Assembly (NCBI GenBank): GCA_045594025.1
Contig: JAZNXS010000016.1
Coordinates: forward strand, 1 to 53,866
Direction: 5' to 3'
Source: Scatosoma sp045594025
Lineage (GTDB): Bacteria; Bacillota; Clostridia; Christensenellales; Borkfalkiaceae
DNA length: 53,866 bases
The number at the start of each line of letters is the position of its first letter. The stretch's first letter is position 1. The notes below the pieces were generated by a model. That model had not been told where the DNA came from and did not search any database. It worked only from the letters and a program-made list of their open reading frames with translations. The translations under genes were made by a program, and so were the position numbers. Positions 43,496-52,305 of this stretch are shown here, piece after piece.

Positions 43496-43644
43496 CCAAA
43501 ACGAAAAATGGACACACACTCTTGAGAAATTAGGCGTAAACAATGGGTAAAATCGCATGCTTGCTCATTTTTGCCCTATTTACACTAATAATTTGGGTTA
43601 GTTTTCATCGCATATTTTACACGTTCGCCGCGTATAATAATCAT

Positions 43645-44106
43645 ATGAAAAAAGCAAAACCTTATATCTTTTCGATTTTACTCGCTTTAACGGTCGGCGG
43701 TTTGTCGGCTTTGGCCACAGCCAACAATATGAACATTTACGACAAGATAAATATGCCGCCATTATCACCACCGGGATGGCTTTTCCCCGTCGTTTGGACG
43801 ATACTATATATCTTAATGGGTATTAGTGCGGCCATCATCTTCACAAGCGAGTCCCCAAACAAAGACGATGCGCTTTTCATCTACGCCATCAGTCTTGTGT
43901 TAAATTTTTCATGGAGCATATTCTTCTTTAATATGCAATCTTTTATTGTTTCCTTTATTATTCTTGTCGCGCTTTGGTTGTCGATTATTATTACAATCAT
44001 CAAGTATTATAAAATTAACAAAGCCGCCGCATGGCTACAACTCCCCTATCTGATTTGGGTAACGTTTGCGAGATACCTCAACTTTGCAATCATTCTTTTG
44101 AATTAG
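43645..44106 (+). CDS. TspO/MBR-family membrane protein
   Basis: A 153-aa five-helix membrane protein of the tryptophan-rich sensory protein/translocator family, which binds porphyrins. The hallmark PPLSPPGWLFPVVWTILYIL (37-56) and the last-helix WVTFARYLNFAIILLN are present. I start at ATG 43645, which gives the usual length; the frame stays open to ATG 43543, adding an atypical extra helix. No ribosome binding site precedes 43645, but a TATAAT lies six bases before it, as at tilS. A terminator follows at 44155. Its physiological role here is unknown. Confidence 0.88.
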   Translation: MKKAKPYIFSILLALTVGGLSALATANNMNIYDKINMPPLSPPGWLFPVVWTILYILMGISAAIIFTSESPNKDDALFIYAISLVLNFSWSIFFFNMQSFIVSFIILVALWLSIIITIIKYYKINKAAAWLQLPYLIWVTFARYLNFAIILLN

Positions 44107-44154
44107 TTTTACGTGCCAATAAAGCATAGCTTAACACAAAGCATGCGACAATAA

Positions 44155-44181
44155 AAAAACACCCCGTCATGGGGTGTTTTT
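44155..44181 (+). terminator. Terminator after the TspO gene
   Basis: AAAAACACCCC and GGGGTGTTTTT form an 11-bp stem around a 5-nt loop, ending in T5. Confidence 0.9.
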
Positions 44182-44269
44182 CTCGTTGTTGATAATGGAT
44201 GCATAAAAATCGAAGGCATTTTTGCGAAACCAATTTTAAAAATAGGCTGAAATCGCTAAGAAACAAGCT

Positions 44270-46447
44270 TTAACGCTTCCCAACCCGTTTACAAGATATG
44301 ATTTCCAGGGAACGTTCTTCCTTGCCTTGTCTTATGCATAAGTCAATGAACGCTTGCACCGCGCCCACCACGTCGTAATCGGAGTCCACGAATACGCACC
44401 AGCCCTGCGCCTCTATATAATACGAGCAATCGGAAAGATCCAATCCTTGCTTATAAAACTCGTTTGTGAGCAGATTTTTGCCAATCATAATCGCGTGCTC
44501 GAAATGTCCGGGATAGACGGCATTTTCCGTGTGGACGGGAAGAAGCGCGCCCGTCTTTTCAAGAACAAAATTTTGCAAAAGAGCAACAGCTCGCTTTTCA
44601 TCCTCCGTTTGATTCTGCCCTGTAATAATCTTATACGTCGTGGCATTGTTAGAGGCTAACTCCATATAGATGGGCACTGCCTCGCCCGACATTTTCACAC
44701 CGATGTCGTCCGCAATACGCCAATATTTTTCCTCGTATGCAACATTCGTTTCACCGAAATAGGTTTGTGCATTTTTAGTGATCATTCGAAGCGGCGTAAT
44801 CAATACTGATTTTATACGCTTGATATACGCGTCTTTTTCCGTCTGCGGCAAATCGGAGTTTTCAACAGCACGAATACCCTCCTCCAAAGATTGTTCTTGA
44901 CGTTGCAACATCGCAAGCGGATACAATTCTGCGGAAAAATAGGGCTGATTGCTGACGTGACCGCTGATCTCGATTTGAAAACCATTCTTCTTTAATCCTT
45001 CGTACAAGGCTTCCATTTCATCGATGTACGCCTGCACTTTGTCCGCACCCGGTCCGAAATACAAGGAAACGTATTCCTTAACAAGCGCGTCCACGTCCGC
45101 TTCGACGTCCCAAAACAGTTTCGAGGATACGTAGGCGTGAAGCTCGTCGTGCCAAATGGGACTGACGTTATTTGCGCCCTGTTTCATGATATAGTGCGCA
45201 CCCATGCGTTGATAGGTCTTCATGTTTTGTTTCAGATAGGAAAGATTGGGTAAATACCAGAAATAATCGCAGTAATTTACGTTGTAATCCCAAATCATTA
45301 TATTTTTAGTCAGCGCCGACCAACCCGCTATTTGCCTGCGAATTTCTTCCTTTTGTCTTTCGTCTTCCAAGCCACATGCATAGTCCGCTAAAATCGGTGC
45401 GTAACGAATATACAGCGCTTCATCGGGAATGACTTGCTTGCAAATCGGTTTTCCGTCTTTTACAGGCGGCTCAACGGTGGAAAGATATGCAAACGTCACC
45501 AATTTCTTGTCAAACACCTTGCCCTTTTCCGCAAATTTCTGACGGAGTTTTTTCGCGATGGCGTTCATAAACACGATCATGATACCCGCGTCGCCGTACT
45601 TTTCTCTTGCGCGTTCGCACTTCGGGCAACGGCAACGACAATCCTCGTTGTCTGCTCTGCCAAACATGAAATATTCTACAGATGGATCTTCCTCCATAAA
45701 ACGCATCATAGAGTCAGTGGCAACGGAGAGTACGGACGTTTCTACACTTTCATCCCATTCTCCATCATCCGTCAAACCGTTGCTATAACACAATTCCACC
45801 ACGGTTAGCGTGCGGAACAGATTATAACAGTACACGTTGAAAAATTCGGGGTGCGAATCTTTATACGTATCGTACGGCACGTAACAATTCGAGTTATGCG
45901 ACGTAGGAATTTTCGTATACCACTTGTTTTTTATCCCAAGATCGCTGCAATCGGGCGTAAAATCCGCCGAAAACTTATAACGAAGACTCAGCGGTCTATG
46001 TTCCGCGGCGGTGTAAGAAAGATAAAGCCGTTGCGCAGAAATGGGCACACGTTTTACTTCCTCTTCGGGTATATCCAACCCATCGCATATAGGTGTATGA
46101 CAGCAGTCGGTAGACAAAAAACGAACGCCGAGATATTTCTCCAAAAATTCATACGCGCCAAAAATCACACTCTTGGGTGCCGCGCCGAATATGTAAACGT
46201 TTCCGTCCTTGGGAAGAATGTAGAATCCCTCTTCATTCAAATCCGAAAAATCGTATCCCTTAATAATATTCCGTGAATATTCATTTTCACCCAGCGAAAT
46301 ATAATGCGCCTGTCCGTTGTATGATTCTAAACGGAATCCGCACGATTTTTCTATAAAATTTTGCAATTCTTCCTTGGCAAATTCCGCGGACGGCGTACCG
46401 TCCGTAAGAATACCGTATTCCAAAAAATTACTCTTATCAATGATCAT
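44270..46447 (-). CDS. DUF4838 protein without signal peptide
   Basis: A 725-aa third member of the DUF4838 group in this window. ATG 46447 is chosen because AGGAG lies eight bases upstream and the residues before it (MLTSMGTGENE) are not conserved in kind. There is no signal peptide, so it should act in the cytoplasm. A GH67-N/GH20b-like domain (about 1-125: AEFAKEELQNFIEKSCGF, FGAYEFLEKYLGVRF) leads into the DUF4838 barrel, with Cys270, Cys272, Cys274 and Cys277 (CRCRCPKC). A further GH67-N-like segment lies near 610-700. It may process imported fragments of the glycan handled by the two surface paralogues; that is inference. Confidence 0.87.
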   Translation of the reverse strand: MIIDKSNFLEYGILTDGTPSAEFAKEELQNFIEKSCGFRLESYNGQAHYISLGENEYSRNIIKGYDFSDLNEEGFYILPKDGNVYIFGAAPKSVIFGAYEFLEKYLGVRFLSTDCCHTPICDGLDIPEEEVKRVPISAQRLYLSYTAAEHRPLSLRYKFSADFTPDCSDLGIKNKWYTKIPTSHNSNCYVPYDTYKDSHPEFFNVYCYNLFRTLTVVELCYSNGLTDDGEWDESVETSVLSVATDSMMRFMEEDPSVEYFMFGRADNEDCRCRCPKCERAREKYGDAGIMIVFMNAIAKKLRQKFAEKGKVFDKKLVTFAYLSTVEPPVKDGKPICKQVIPDEALYIRYAPILADYACGLEDERQKEEIRRQIAGWSALTKNIMIWDYNVNYCDYFWYLPNLSYLKQNMKTYQRMGAHYIMKQGANNVSPIWHDELHAYVSSKLFWDVEADVDALVKEYVSLYFGPGADKVQAYIDEMEALYEGLKKNGFQIEISGHVSNQPYFSAELYPLAMLQRQEQSLEEGIRAVENSDLPQTEKDAYIKRIKSVLITPLRMITKNAQTYFGETNVAYEEKYWRIADDIGVKMSGEAVPIYMELASNNATTYKIITGQNQTEDEKRAVALLQNFVLEKTGALLPVHTENAVYPGHFEHAIMIGKNLLTNEFYKQGLDLSDCSYYIEAQGWCVFVDSDYDVVGAVQAFIDLCIRQGKEERSLEIISCKRVGKR

Positions 46448-46532
46448 TTCATTTTCTCCTGTTCCCATTGAAGTTAACAAAGCATGAGACGGAATTCGCT
46501 ATTCCAAATCAAGCTTGCTTTATTTACGCTTT

Positions 46533-46561
46533 ATTATATCACACCTATTTTAGAAAATCAA
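46533..46561 (-). promoter_or_regulatory. Promoter of the cytoplasmic DUF4838 gene
   Basis: Minus strand -35 TTGATT (46556-46561), 17-bp spacer, -10 TATAAT (46533-46538) preceded by TGA (extended -10). Confidence 0.75.
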
Positions 46562-46948
46562 GGTCCGTATTTAACTTTAAAAAGCATTTCATTGCAAAAA
46601 AGTAAAAATCCCAGGAAAATCCCCTCTCAAAATTTATCGATTGAGCGTGTAATAACTCGCTCGTTCATACAATGAACGATAGAAAGCAGAAATGGCGCAT
46701 TGTATTGACGGCTTGTGTTCACTTTTCGCAACGGCAGCGAGGAAACAGTAATGATGTGAAGACCGCTTGCAAAGTAAGAGTCGGCGGTAATTGTCGGCTC
46801 TTTTTGTTGTAAACGATTGAAAAACTCATAAAAATATGGTATCTCATCATTATTGGGCTTGCCATCGTTTTCACACTCAACCGCGTATATACGTTGGTTT
46901 TGCGAATCAACTTAAACTACGACAAAATAGAAATGTGAGTTTTATATT
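46562..46948. other. Intergenic stretch with a terminator-like hairpin and a possible gene remnant
   Basis: AAGAGTCG (46776-46783) and CGGCTCTT (46795-46802) form a G-U tolerant stem followed by T5 on the plus strand. From 46816 to 46938 a frame without ATG, GTG or TTG at its left end reads a 40-residue membrane-like peptide (IKIWYLIIIGLAIVFTLNRV). It may be the tail of a decayed gene. Nothing else recognisable. Confidence 0.35.
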
Positions 46949-47917
46949 ATGAAAAAAACGATTATTCTCATTTTGGCAGTGTTACCGATTTTCCTGCTGA
47001 TCACGATTGCGTTCGCAGGAAGAATCCTTGCATTATACCAATTCATTTCCGTAGAGCGTGTCGAATTTGTAGATAGATTAGGCACCGCTTATACGGAAAA
47101 CGACCTTTTAAGGATTGACCTTGGTGATACTGACAAAACCACACAACAGCTGAATATTAAAATTTATCCCGAACTTGCAACCGTACAAACGGTCAATTAT
47201 AGATCGTCAGACGAAGAAGTTTGCACGGTGGATGCGGAAGGAAAAATAACCGCCCTCAAAGTTGGTTATGCCGACATAACCGTAATAACGAAGGACGGCA
47301 ATAAAGCGGCAACCTTAAAAGTACGCATTACAGATGACGACGTAAGGGGCATCATTCTCTCCCCGTCCTCGTTAGATCTCATCGTCGGCGACTTATTCGA
47401 CTTTTCCCACACCGTCCTTTCCCCCGACGCTTTGGACAAAGTAGTTTGGTACACATCCAGCGACGAGAGTATTGTTAAGGTAGTAGATAAAACGTTAGGT
47501 ATCGTGGAAGCCTTGACGCCCGGTACGGCAACCATTACGGCGACGACCAACGACGGTGCCTTTACGGCAACTTGCGTTATCAACACCGTCCAAGGTACAC
47601 CTGCGATTTCCTTTGATTTCAGCACAACGGATATCTTCACCCCGTATAATTCGATATTCCTTTTCAGCAATAAGTTCGTTGATCAAACGATTGACCTTAT
47701 GCAATACTTGGTTGTAGATGAAACACGCGTTAACAAAGCAGATGTGAAATTTGAAATCCCCACAGGTAAGAGCTTGCTTATAAATAGCGCGGAAGATATT
47801 GCAAACGGCAAAATCAAATTCGACCCTACCAAGAAAGGCCTTATCAAGATAAAAGTATACGTTGGCGATCCTGCCGCCCCTACCTATTCGAAAGAAATTA
47901 TTATCCAAAAACTTTAA
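46949..47917 (+). CDS. Membrane-anchored Ig-like (Big_2) protein
   Basis: A 322-aa protein with an N-terminal hydrophobic helix (4-30, MKKTIILILAVLPIF) that lacks a lipobox and may stay as an anchor. Two bacterial Ig-like group 2 domains follow: about 36-127 (ending KAATLKVRITDD) and about 133-213 (IILSPSSLDLIVGDLFDF ... ATITATTNDGAFTATCVI). The last 100 residues are a beta-rich unassigned domain. The ribosome binding site is weak. It lies 65 bp before the 1339-aa protein with a small hairpin between them and is probably co-transcribed. Likely a surface partner or anchor for that protein. Confidence 0.8.
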   Translation: MKKTIILILAVLPIFLLITIAFAGRILALYQFISVERVEFVDRLGTAYTENDLLRIDLGDTDKTTQQLNIKIYPELATVQTVNYRSSDEEVCTVDAEGKITALKVGYADITVITKDGNKAATLKVRITDDDVRGIILSPSSLDLIVGDLFDFSHTVLSPDALDKVVWYTSSDESIVKVVDKTLGIVEALTPGTATITATTNDGAFTATCVINTVQGTPAISFDFSTTDIFTPYNSIFLFSNKFVDQTIDLMQYLVVDETRVNKADVKFEIPTGKSLLINSAEDIANGKIKFDPTKKGLIKIKVYVGDPAAPTYSKEIIIQKL

Positions 47918-47946
47918 ACACGTTAACGGTACTCACCGTTGTGTAA
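47917..47946 (+). other. Intercistronic hairpin
   Basis: AACGGT and ACCGTT pair around ACTC, extended by ACAC and GTGT across a 3-base bulge. Without a T-run it is unlikely to stop transcription fully; it may set the ratio between the two surface proteins. Confidence 0.4.
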
Positions 47947-47982
47947 AATAAAAATTGTAAAATAAATAAAGGAGAACACTAT

Positions 47983-50900
47983 ATGAAAATGTTCAAAAAA
48001 CTGTTCACGTCTTTGTTCCTCGCTTCCCTAATGGCAGCAGGGCTCACAGCATGTGACCTCCCCGACGTTTTAGATGGTTCCAGCAACAGCGACTCTTCCA
48101 TTTCGGAAATCGTAACGCCTTCCACCTATACGCTTACCCTCACGGCTGACAAAACCTTTGCCGCCCCCGGTGAGCAGGTTACCTTAACGGCTGTGTTGAA
48201 GGCAGACGACAAAACTGTTGAAGCAGACGACGTAGAATACGAAATCATCGACGGCGCGACAAACGCAACGCTTAAAAACAACGTATTGACGATTTCCTCT
48301 ACCGCAACGGCAAACGCCGTCATTAAGGTTTGGGCAAAAATCGGCGCAACCAAGTCGGACATTGTGGAAATCAAAGTAAACGTTCCCTTGGAAAGCATTT
48401 CTGCATCCGCAAACAACGTGACTAATATTGAAAGCGGTGACTTCGTTATCCTTAGCAAGACAATCACCCCTGCAAATGCAGACGCTTCCGCCTTCGAATG
48501 GGTTATTCTCGAAGGTGCAGACCTCTGTTCGATCACCAATGACATTTTGGCTGTAAACGTAGGCGTAGCAACCGGTGAAAAGATTGCCGTACAAGGTAAG
48601 CTCGGCGATAAGGCCACCGAAATCCTTACTTTCACGGTTGGCTACCCCGTAGAGAGCGTATCCATCTCTGCAGACGTTTCCAACATCATGAGTGGTAGTT
48701 CAATTACCCTCAATAAGACGATTACTCCTGCAAAAGCAGACGTATCCACGTTTGAATGGGTTATCCTTGAAGGCGAAACACTCTGCTCGATCTCCGGCGA
48801 CAAATTGACCGTAAACGCAGGCGTAACAACTGGCGAAAAAATCACGGTTCAAGCAAAGGTTGGCGACAAGACTAGCAATACGATCACCTTCACGGTTGGC
48901 TATCCCGTTGAAAACATCACGATTTCGGCAAACGGCGTCACCAATATTGTAAGCGGCGGTTTCGTTATCCTCAGCAAGACGTTTACGCCTTCCAATGCAG
49001 ACGTCGCAGGCTTTGAATGGGTTATCCTTGAAGGCGAAACCCTTTGCGCGATGGACGGAGACAAATTGACTGTAAACGCAGGCGTAGCAACTGGCGAAAA
49101 AATTACGGTTCAGGCAAAGGTTGGCGACAAGACCAGCGATACGATTACCTTCACGGTTGGCTATCCCGTTGAGAAACTTGAAGTAGTGGTCAACGGTTCG
49201 ACCAACATTCCTCAAGGTGCTTCGGTTGATCTTACCGTGAACCCCACTCCTTCCAATGCAACCAACGCAGATTATACTTGGGTATTTGTAGAAGGCAGCG
49301 AATATTGCACCATCGTAAACAACCGTCTCACGATCAGCGAAGACACCCCTCTCGACACGGAAATTAAATTCTATGCAGACGGCGCGGTTGACAGCGATAT
49401 TGTTACCCTCATCGTAAACGTTGCAATCGAAACCCTTGCGATTGAATGCGACGCACCTGCAAACCTTGAAAAAGGCGCAAGCTACAACCTCTCGTTAACT
49501 GCAACCCCCACAGAAGCAAGCACAAAACACGTTTTGTGGGTAATCAACGACGAAGCAAAAGATTACGTAACGATTGCAGACGGCAAAATGACCGTTAGCG
49601 CAAATGCGCCTACGGGAACCCCCGTCGTTGTAAAAGCAGCCAGCGGTTCCGTTTCCAGTAACGAACTTTCCTACGTCGTAGGTATCCCCCTCAACACCAT
49701 TACCGTAAGCTTAATCGGTTCTATCAATGTAAATCCCGGCGACGTAAGAGCTTTAACCGTATCCTTTAATCCGGAAAACGCAACCGATAAAGACATCGTT
49801 TGGGTACTCTCTCAAGACGAAAATACCTGCTCGATTGAAAACAACGTTTTGACGGTGAAAGAAGGCGTAGCAATTGGCACGCAGATCTCCTTCTTCGCAA
49901 AGGTTGGCAGTGTAGAAAGTAACACCATCAACGTCGTCGTTGGTACCCCTATCGAAAATATCACAATCAGCACCGACAAGACTGAAATCGTACGCGGCGA
50001 CTCCGCAACGCTTTCGGCCGTAATCAATCCTACCAACGCAAATGAAAGCTACGAATGGGTAATTGAAAACGGCGCAGAGGCTGCTTCCATCGTAGACGGC
50101 AAACTTGTGGTTAACGATGACGTTGACTGTATCGGCGCTATCATCAGAGTAAAAGCAGTCAGCGGCGGCGCAGAAAGTAATGAATTGACCTTTACCGTTA
50201 TCGGCAAACAAGAAGATATCGATAAGGATTTCCAGATTTTGCCTACGGCAGATGCACTTACTTTCGATAAATATGAAAGCGGCGAAACCGTTTCCTTGAG
50301 CGCAAATGTTCTCTATCAAGGTAACCTTGTAGAAAAAGCCCTCACCTATAAGATTATTGACGGCGGCGATTATTTGGATATTAACGTAACCAACAACGTT
50401 TGCACCTTCGCTGCAAAAGGTCACGGTACTGCGGTTGTAGAAATCGGTGTGGAAGGTACTAACGTTAAAACAACGGTTGACGTACACGTTATCGTTCCCC
50501 CCGAAGAAATTAAACTCCACGATGTATTTACCGGAACTCGCGCTTGCGTTGACGGTTTCGTATACAACTTCTCCAAAGTAGACGCTCTTCCTTTCGCGGC
50601 TACGCCCACAGGCACCAACGTATGCCAGGATATTACGTTCATCTTCAATCATGAAGACGGCACTGAAGGCGACGAAGTTGCAACGTGGGAAGACGGCAAA
50701 ATCACCTTCAAGAAGACGGGTAACATTACCGTAACGGTAAAGTCCGCCTCCGGCAGCGATAAAGAAGCAAGCATTTCTTACTGCTTCAACATCAACGAAG
50801 GTATCAACGTATCCAGCTTTGAAGAATTCCAAAATGCAGCAGAAAGCAGAAACTACGACGGTGAGACGCCTATCAACTTCGTTACGTTTGATAAGATCGA

Positions 50901-52002
50901 CGGCGAATACAAATTCGTTCCCAATCTTATCGGCAATGAAAGCTACACGACGTTAATGCAACAAAGAAAAACTTCTGTTGAAGTTGTCGGCAAGGGTATC
51001 TATATTAACGGTAACCATTTCCCCATCGACCTCTCCAACTTGAGAGCTCTTACCAAGGCAGAAGTCGAGGCTGGCCATCTTGCTTTAGGCCGACCTGCCG
51101 ACGCTGATTACTTCACCGGCGCTTTGATCAATATTTTCCCGAACGCAAATGATAGCAATACGTACAACGTAAAACTGTATGATTTGGATATTGTAGGGAA
51201 CACCCCTGTTGATTTCGGCAAAGATAACAAAGACGCCTACATCTTATCCGGAAGTGCAAAACCCATTGGCGTACACCTCAGCGGTATCGGTATGGGCAGT
51301 ACCACTATTGTCAAGGATAGTCTTGGTAATATTACTGCAGATTACACCCTTACGAAATATAATGTCGATATCAAAAATATCCGCATCGAAAAATTCTGCC
51401 ATGGCTTGAATATGACGCACGTCGTCAGCGGTATCGTAGAAAATACCACCGTAGGCAACTGCTATATCGATGGTATCGTATGCCGTTCGTCCATCCTTAC
51501 CCTGAAAGATATTACGCTTGGTGCGTGCGGCGCATCGGGTATCGAGTTCGCCCCTGAGCTTTGCAGCCAAGCGGGCGTGAACGCAGACCAAAATCAAACG
51601 ATCACCTTGGAAGGCACCTTTGACGGTACTGCAAACTGGCACGGCGCAACCGACACCGTATATTTCGCAAACTATACACTTATGGGCACTAGAGTCGCAG
51701 ATATTGTTGCAGGTGTAGTTTCGGGTATCAACGATGCAAATAAGATCGGGCACATCAAAAATAGCAATGAGCAGTTCTGTTTCGTAGCCCTTCTCTTCCA
51801 CGATATTGCTACCGGTACGCCTAACGCCTCTCAAGTTACCTATCCCAGCGATCTTCCCGGCGGTATCACCACCGTAGATGCCCTGCCCTCTAGCGGTAAG
51901 GATACAACACATCAATACATTATGATGCCTGTTGAAGTTACCGGTTTGGGCCAAGTAGGTATTGCGTTGTTCTACAACGTACACTACAATCCTGCTGCTT
52001 AA
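47983..52002 (+). CDS. Long Ig-repeat surface lipoprotein with a beta-helix C-terminus
   Basis: A 1339-aa lipoprotein; lipobox LTAC gives Cys24, and AAGGAG precedes ATG 47983. After a short Ser-rich neck come about eight Ig-like repeats of 85-90 residues (each starting like YPVENITIS and ending like SNTITFTVG). Two diverged repeats follow (about 745-940), then a roughly 390-residue C-terminal part with the look of a right-handed beta-helix (YNVDIKNIRIEKF, HVVSGIVENTTVGNCYIDGI, SILTLKDITLGACG). Repeats 134-220, 221-306 and 307-393 are nearly identical in DNA too. Beta-helices of this size often bind or cut polysaccharide, but no catalytic motif was recognised. A terminator follows 19 bp after the stop. 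Confidence 0.87.
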   Translation: MKMFKKLFTSLFLASLMAAGLTACDLPDVLDGSSNSDSSISEIVTPSTYTLTLTADKTFAAPGEQVTLTAVLKADDKTVEADDVEYEIIDGATNATLKNNVLTISSTATANAVIKVWAKIGATKSDIVEIKVNVPLESISASANNVTNIESGDFVILSKTITPANADASAFEWVILEGADLCSITNDILAVNVGVATGEKIAVQGKLGDKATEILTFTVGYPVESVSISADVSNIMSGSSITLNKTITPAKADVSTFEWVILEGETLCSISGDKLTVNAGVTTGEKITVQAKVGDKTSNTITFTVGYPVENITISANGVTNIVSGGFVILSKTFTPSNADVAGFEWVILEGETLCAMDGDKLTVNAGVATGEKITVQAKVGDKTSDTITFTVGYPVEKLEVVVNGSTNIPQGASVDLTVNPTPSNATNADYTWVFVEGSEYCTIVNNRLTISEDTPLDTEIKFYADGAVDSDIVTLIVNVAIETLAIECDAPANLEKGASYNLSLTATPTEASTKHVLWVINDEAKDYVTIADGKMTVSANAPTGTPVVVKAASGSVSSNELSYVVGIPLNTITVSLIGSINVNPGDVRALTVSFNPENATDKDIVWVLSQDENTCSIENNVLTVKEGVAIGTQISFFAKVGSVESNTINVVVGTPIENITISTDKTEIVRGDSATLSAVINPTNANESYEWVIENGAEAASIVDGKLVVNDDVDCIGAIIRVKAVSGGAESNELTFTVIGKQEDIDKDFQILPTADALTFDKYESGETVSLSANVLYQGNLVEKALTYKIIDGGDYLDINVTNNVCTFAAKGHGTAVVEIGVEGTNVKTTVDVHVIVPPEEIKLHDVFTGTRACVDGFVYNFSKVDALPFAATPTGTNVCQDITFIFNHEDGTEGDEVATWEDGKITFKKTGNITVTVKSASGSDKEASISYCFNINEGINVSSFEEFQNAAESRNYDGETPINFVTFDKIDGEYKFVPNLIGNESYTTLMQQRKTSVEVVGKGIYINGNHFPIDLSNLRALTKAEVEAGHLALGRPADADYFTGALINIFPNANDSNTYNVKLYDLDIVGNTPVDFGKDNKDAYILSGSAKPIGVHLSGIGMGSTTIVKDSLGNITADYTLTKYNVDIKNIRIEKFCHGLNMTHVVSGIVENTTVGNCYIDGIVCRSSILTLKDITLGACGASGIEFAPELCSQAGVNADQNQTITLEGTFDGTANWHGATDTVYFANYTLMGTRVADIVAGVVSGINDANKIGHIKNSNEQFCFVALLFHDIATGTPNASQVTYPSDLPGGITTVDALPSSGKDTTHQYIMMPVEVTGLGQVGIALFYNVHYNPAA
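48382..49161 (+). repeat. Three tandem in-frame copies of about 260 bp
   Basis: Units of 258, 258 and 261 bp encode Ig repeats 134-220, 221-306 and 307-393. The second and third share long exact blocks (for example the part coding EWVILEGETLC and ITVQAKVGDKTS), so the duplication is recent or kept similar by recombination. Confidence 0.8.
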
Positions 52003-52020
52003 TTAAAGCATAAAACTTAT

Positions 52021-52044
52021 CCCCCGATTTTTCTAAATCGGGGG
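52021..52044 (+). terminator. Terminator of the 1339-aa protein gene
   Basis: CCCCCGATTT and AAATCGGGGG form a 10-bp perfect stem with a 4-nt loop, followed by an A/T-rich run. Confidence 0.85.
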
Positions 52045-52048
52045 ATAT

Positions 52049-52186
52049 TTATTGTGTTTTTAATTGTAAAAGTATGGATAAATGCGTTTTTAACCAGATT
52101 GATATTTCGCCCCCCTGCAAGGCGTTAATAACATCTTGCTGAACGAGCAACTGTCCCTCAAATCTCTTTATGTTTTCGAGGTTCAT
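52049..52186 (-). CDS. Possible 45-aa ORF or gene remnant
   Basis: Starts MNLENIKRFEGQLLVQQDV and ends LLQLKTQ. The composition looks protein-like, but no ribosome binding site is present and a terminator lies directly upstream. More likely the tail of a lost gene than an expressed one. The rest of the 52003-52305 gap holds only the two terminators. Confidence 0.25.
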   Translation of the reverse strand: MNLENIKRFEGQLLVQQDVINALQGGEISIWLKTHLSILLQLKTQ

Positions 52187-52195
52187 ACCAACGAA

Positions 52196-52223
52196 AAAAT
52201 GCACCTATAAAAAGGTGCATTTT
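52196..52223 (-). terminator. Terminator after the phosphoesterase gene
   Basis: AAAATGCACCT and AGGTGCATTTT form an 11-bp stem with a 6-nt loop and T-runs on the minus strand. Confidence 0.8.
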
Positions 52224-52305
52224 CTCGTTGTGTTTTATGACCTATTCTAAACCTTTGAGGTTTTCAATACTGACTCGAACTCAACAGTCATCGCTTTTCA
52301 ATTTT

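Noticed and set aside
43543..43644. Longer tspO start at 43543
   Set aside because: It would add an extra hydrophobic helix not typical of the family; 43645 gives the normal length, though this is not proven.
46700..46810. Riboswitch upstream of the Ig-like protein
   Set aside because: Apart from one terminator-like stem, I could match no conserved core of a known class by eye.
49753..50832. 359-aa minus-strand frame
   Set aside because: Antisense shadow of the Ig-repeat lipoprotein, rich in Cys and Phe as expected of a complement reading.
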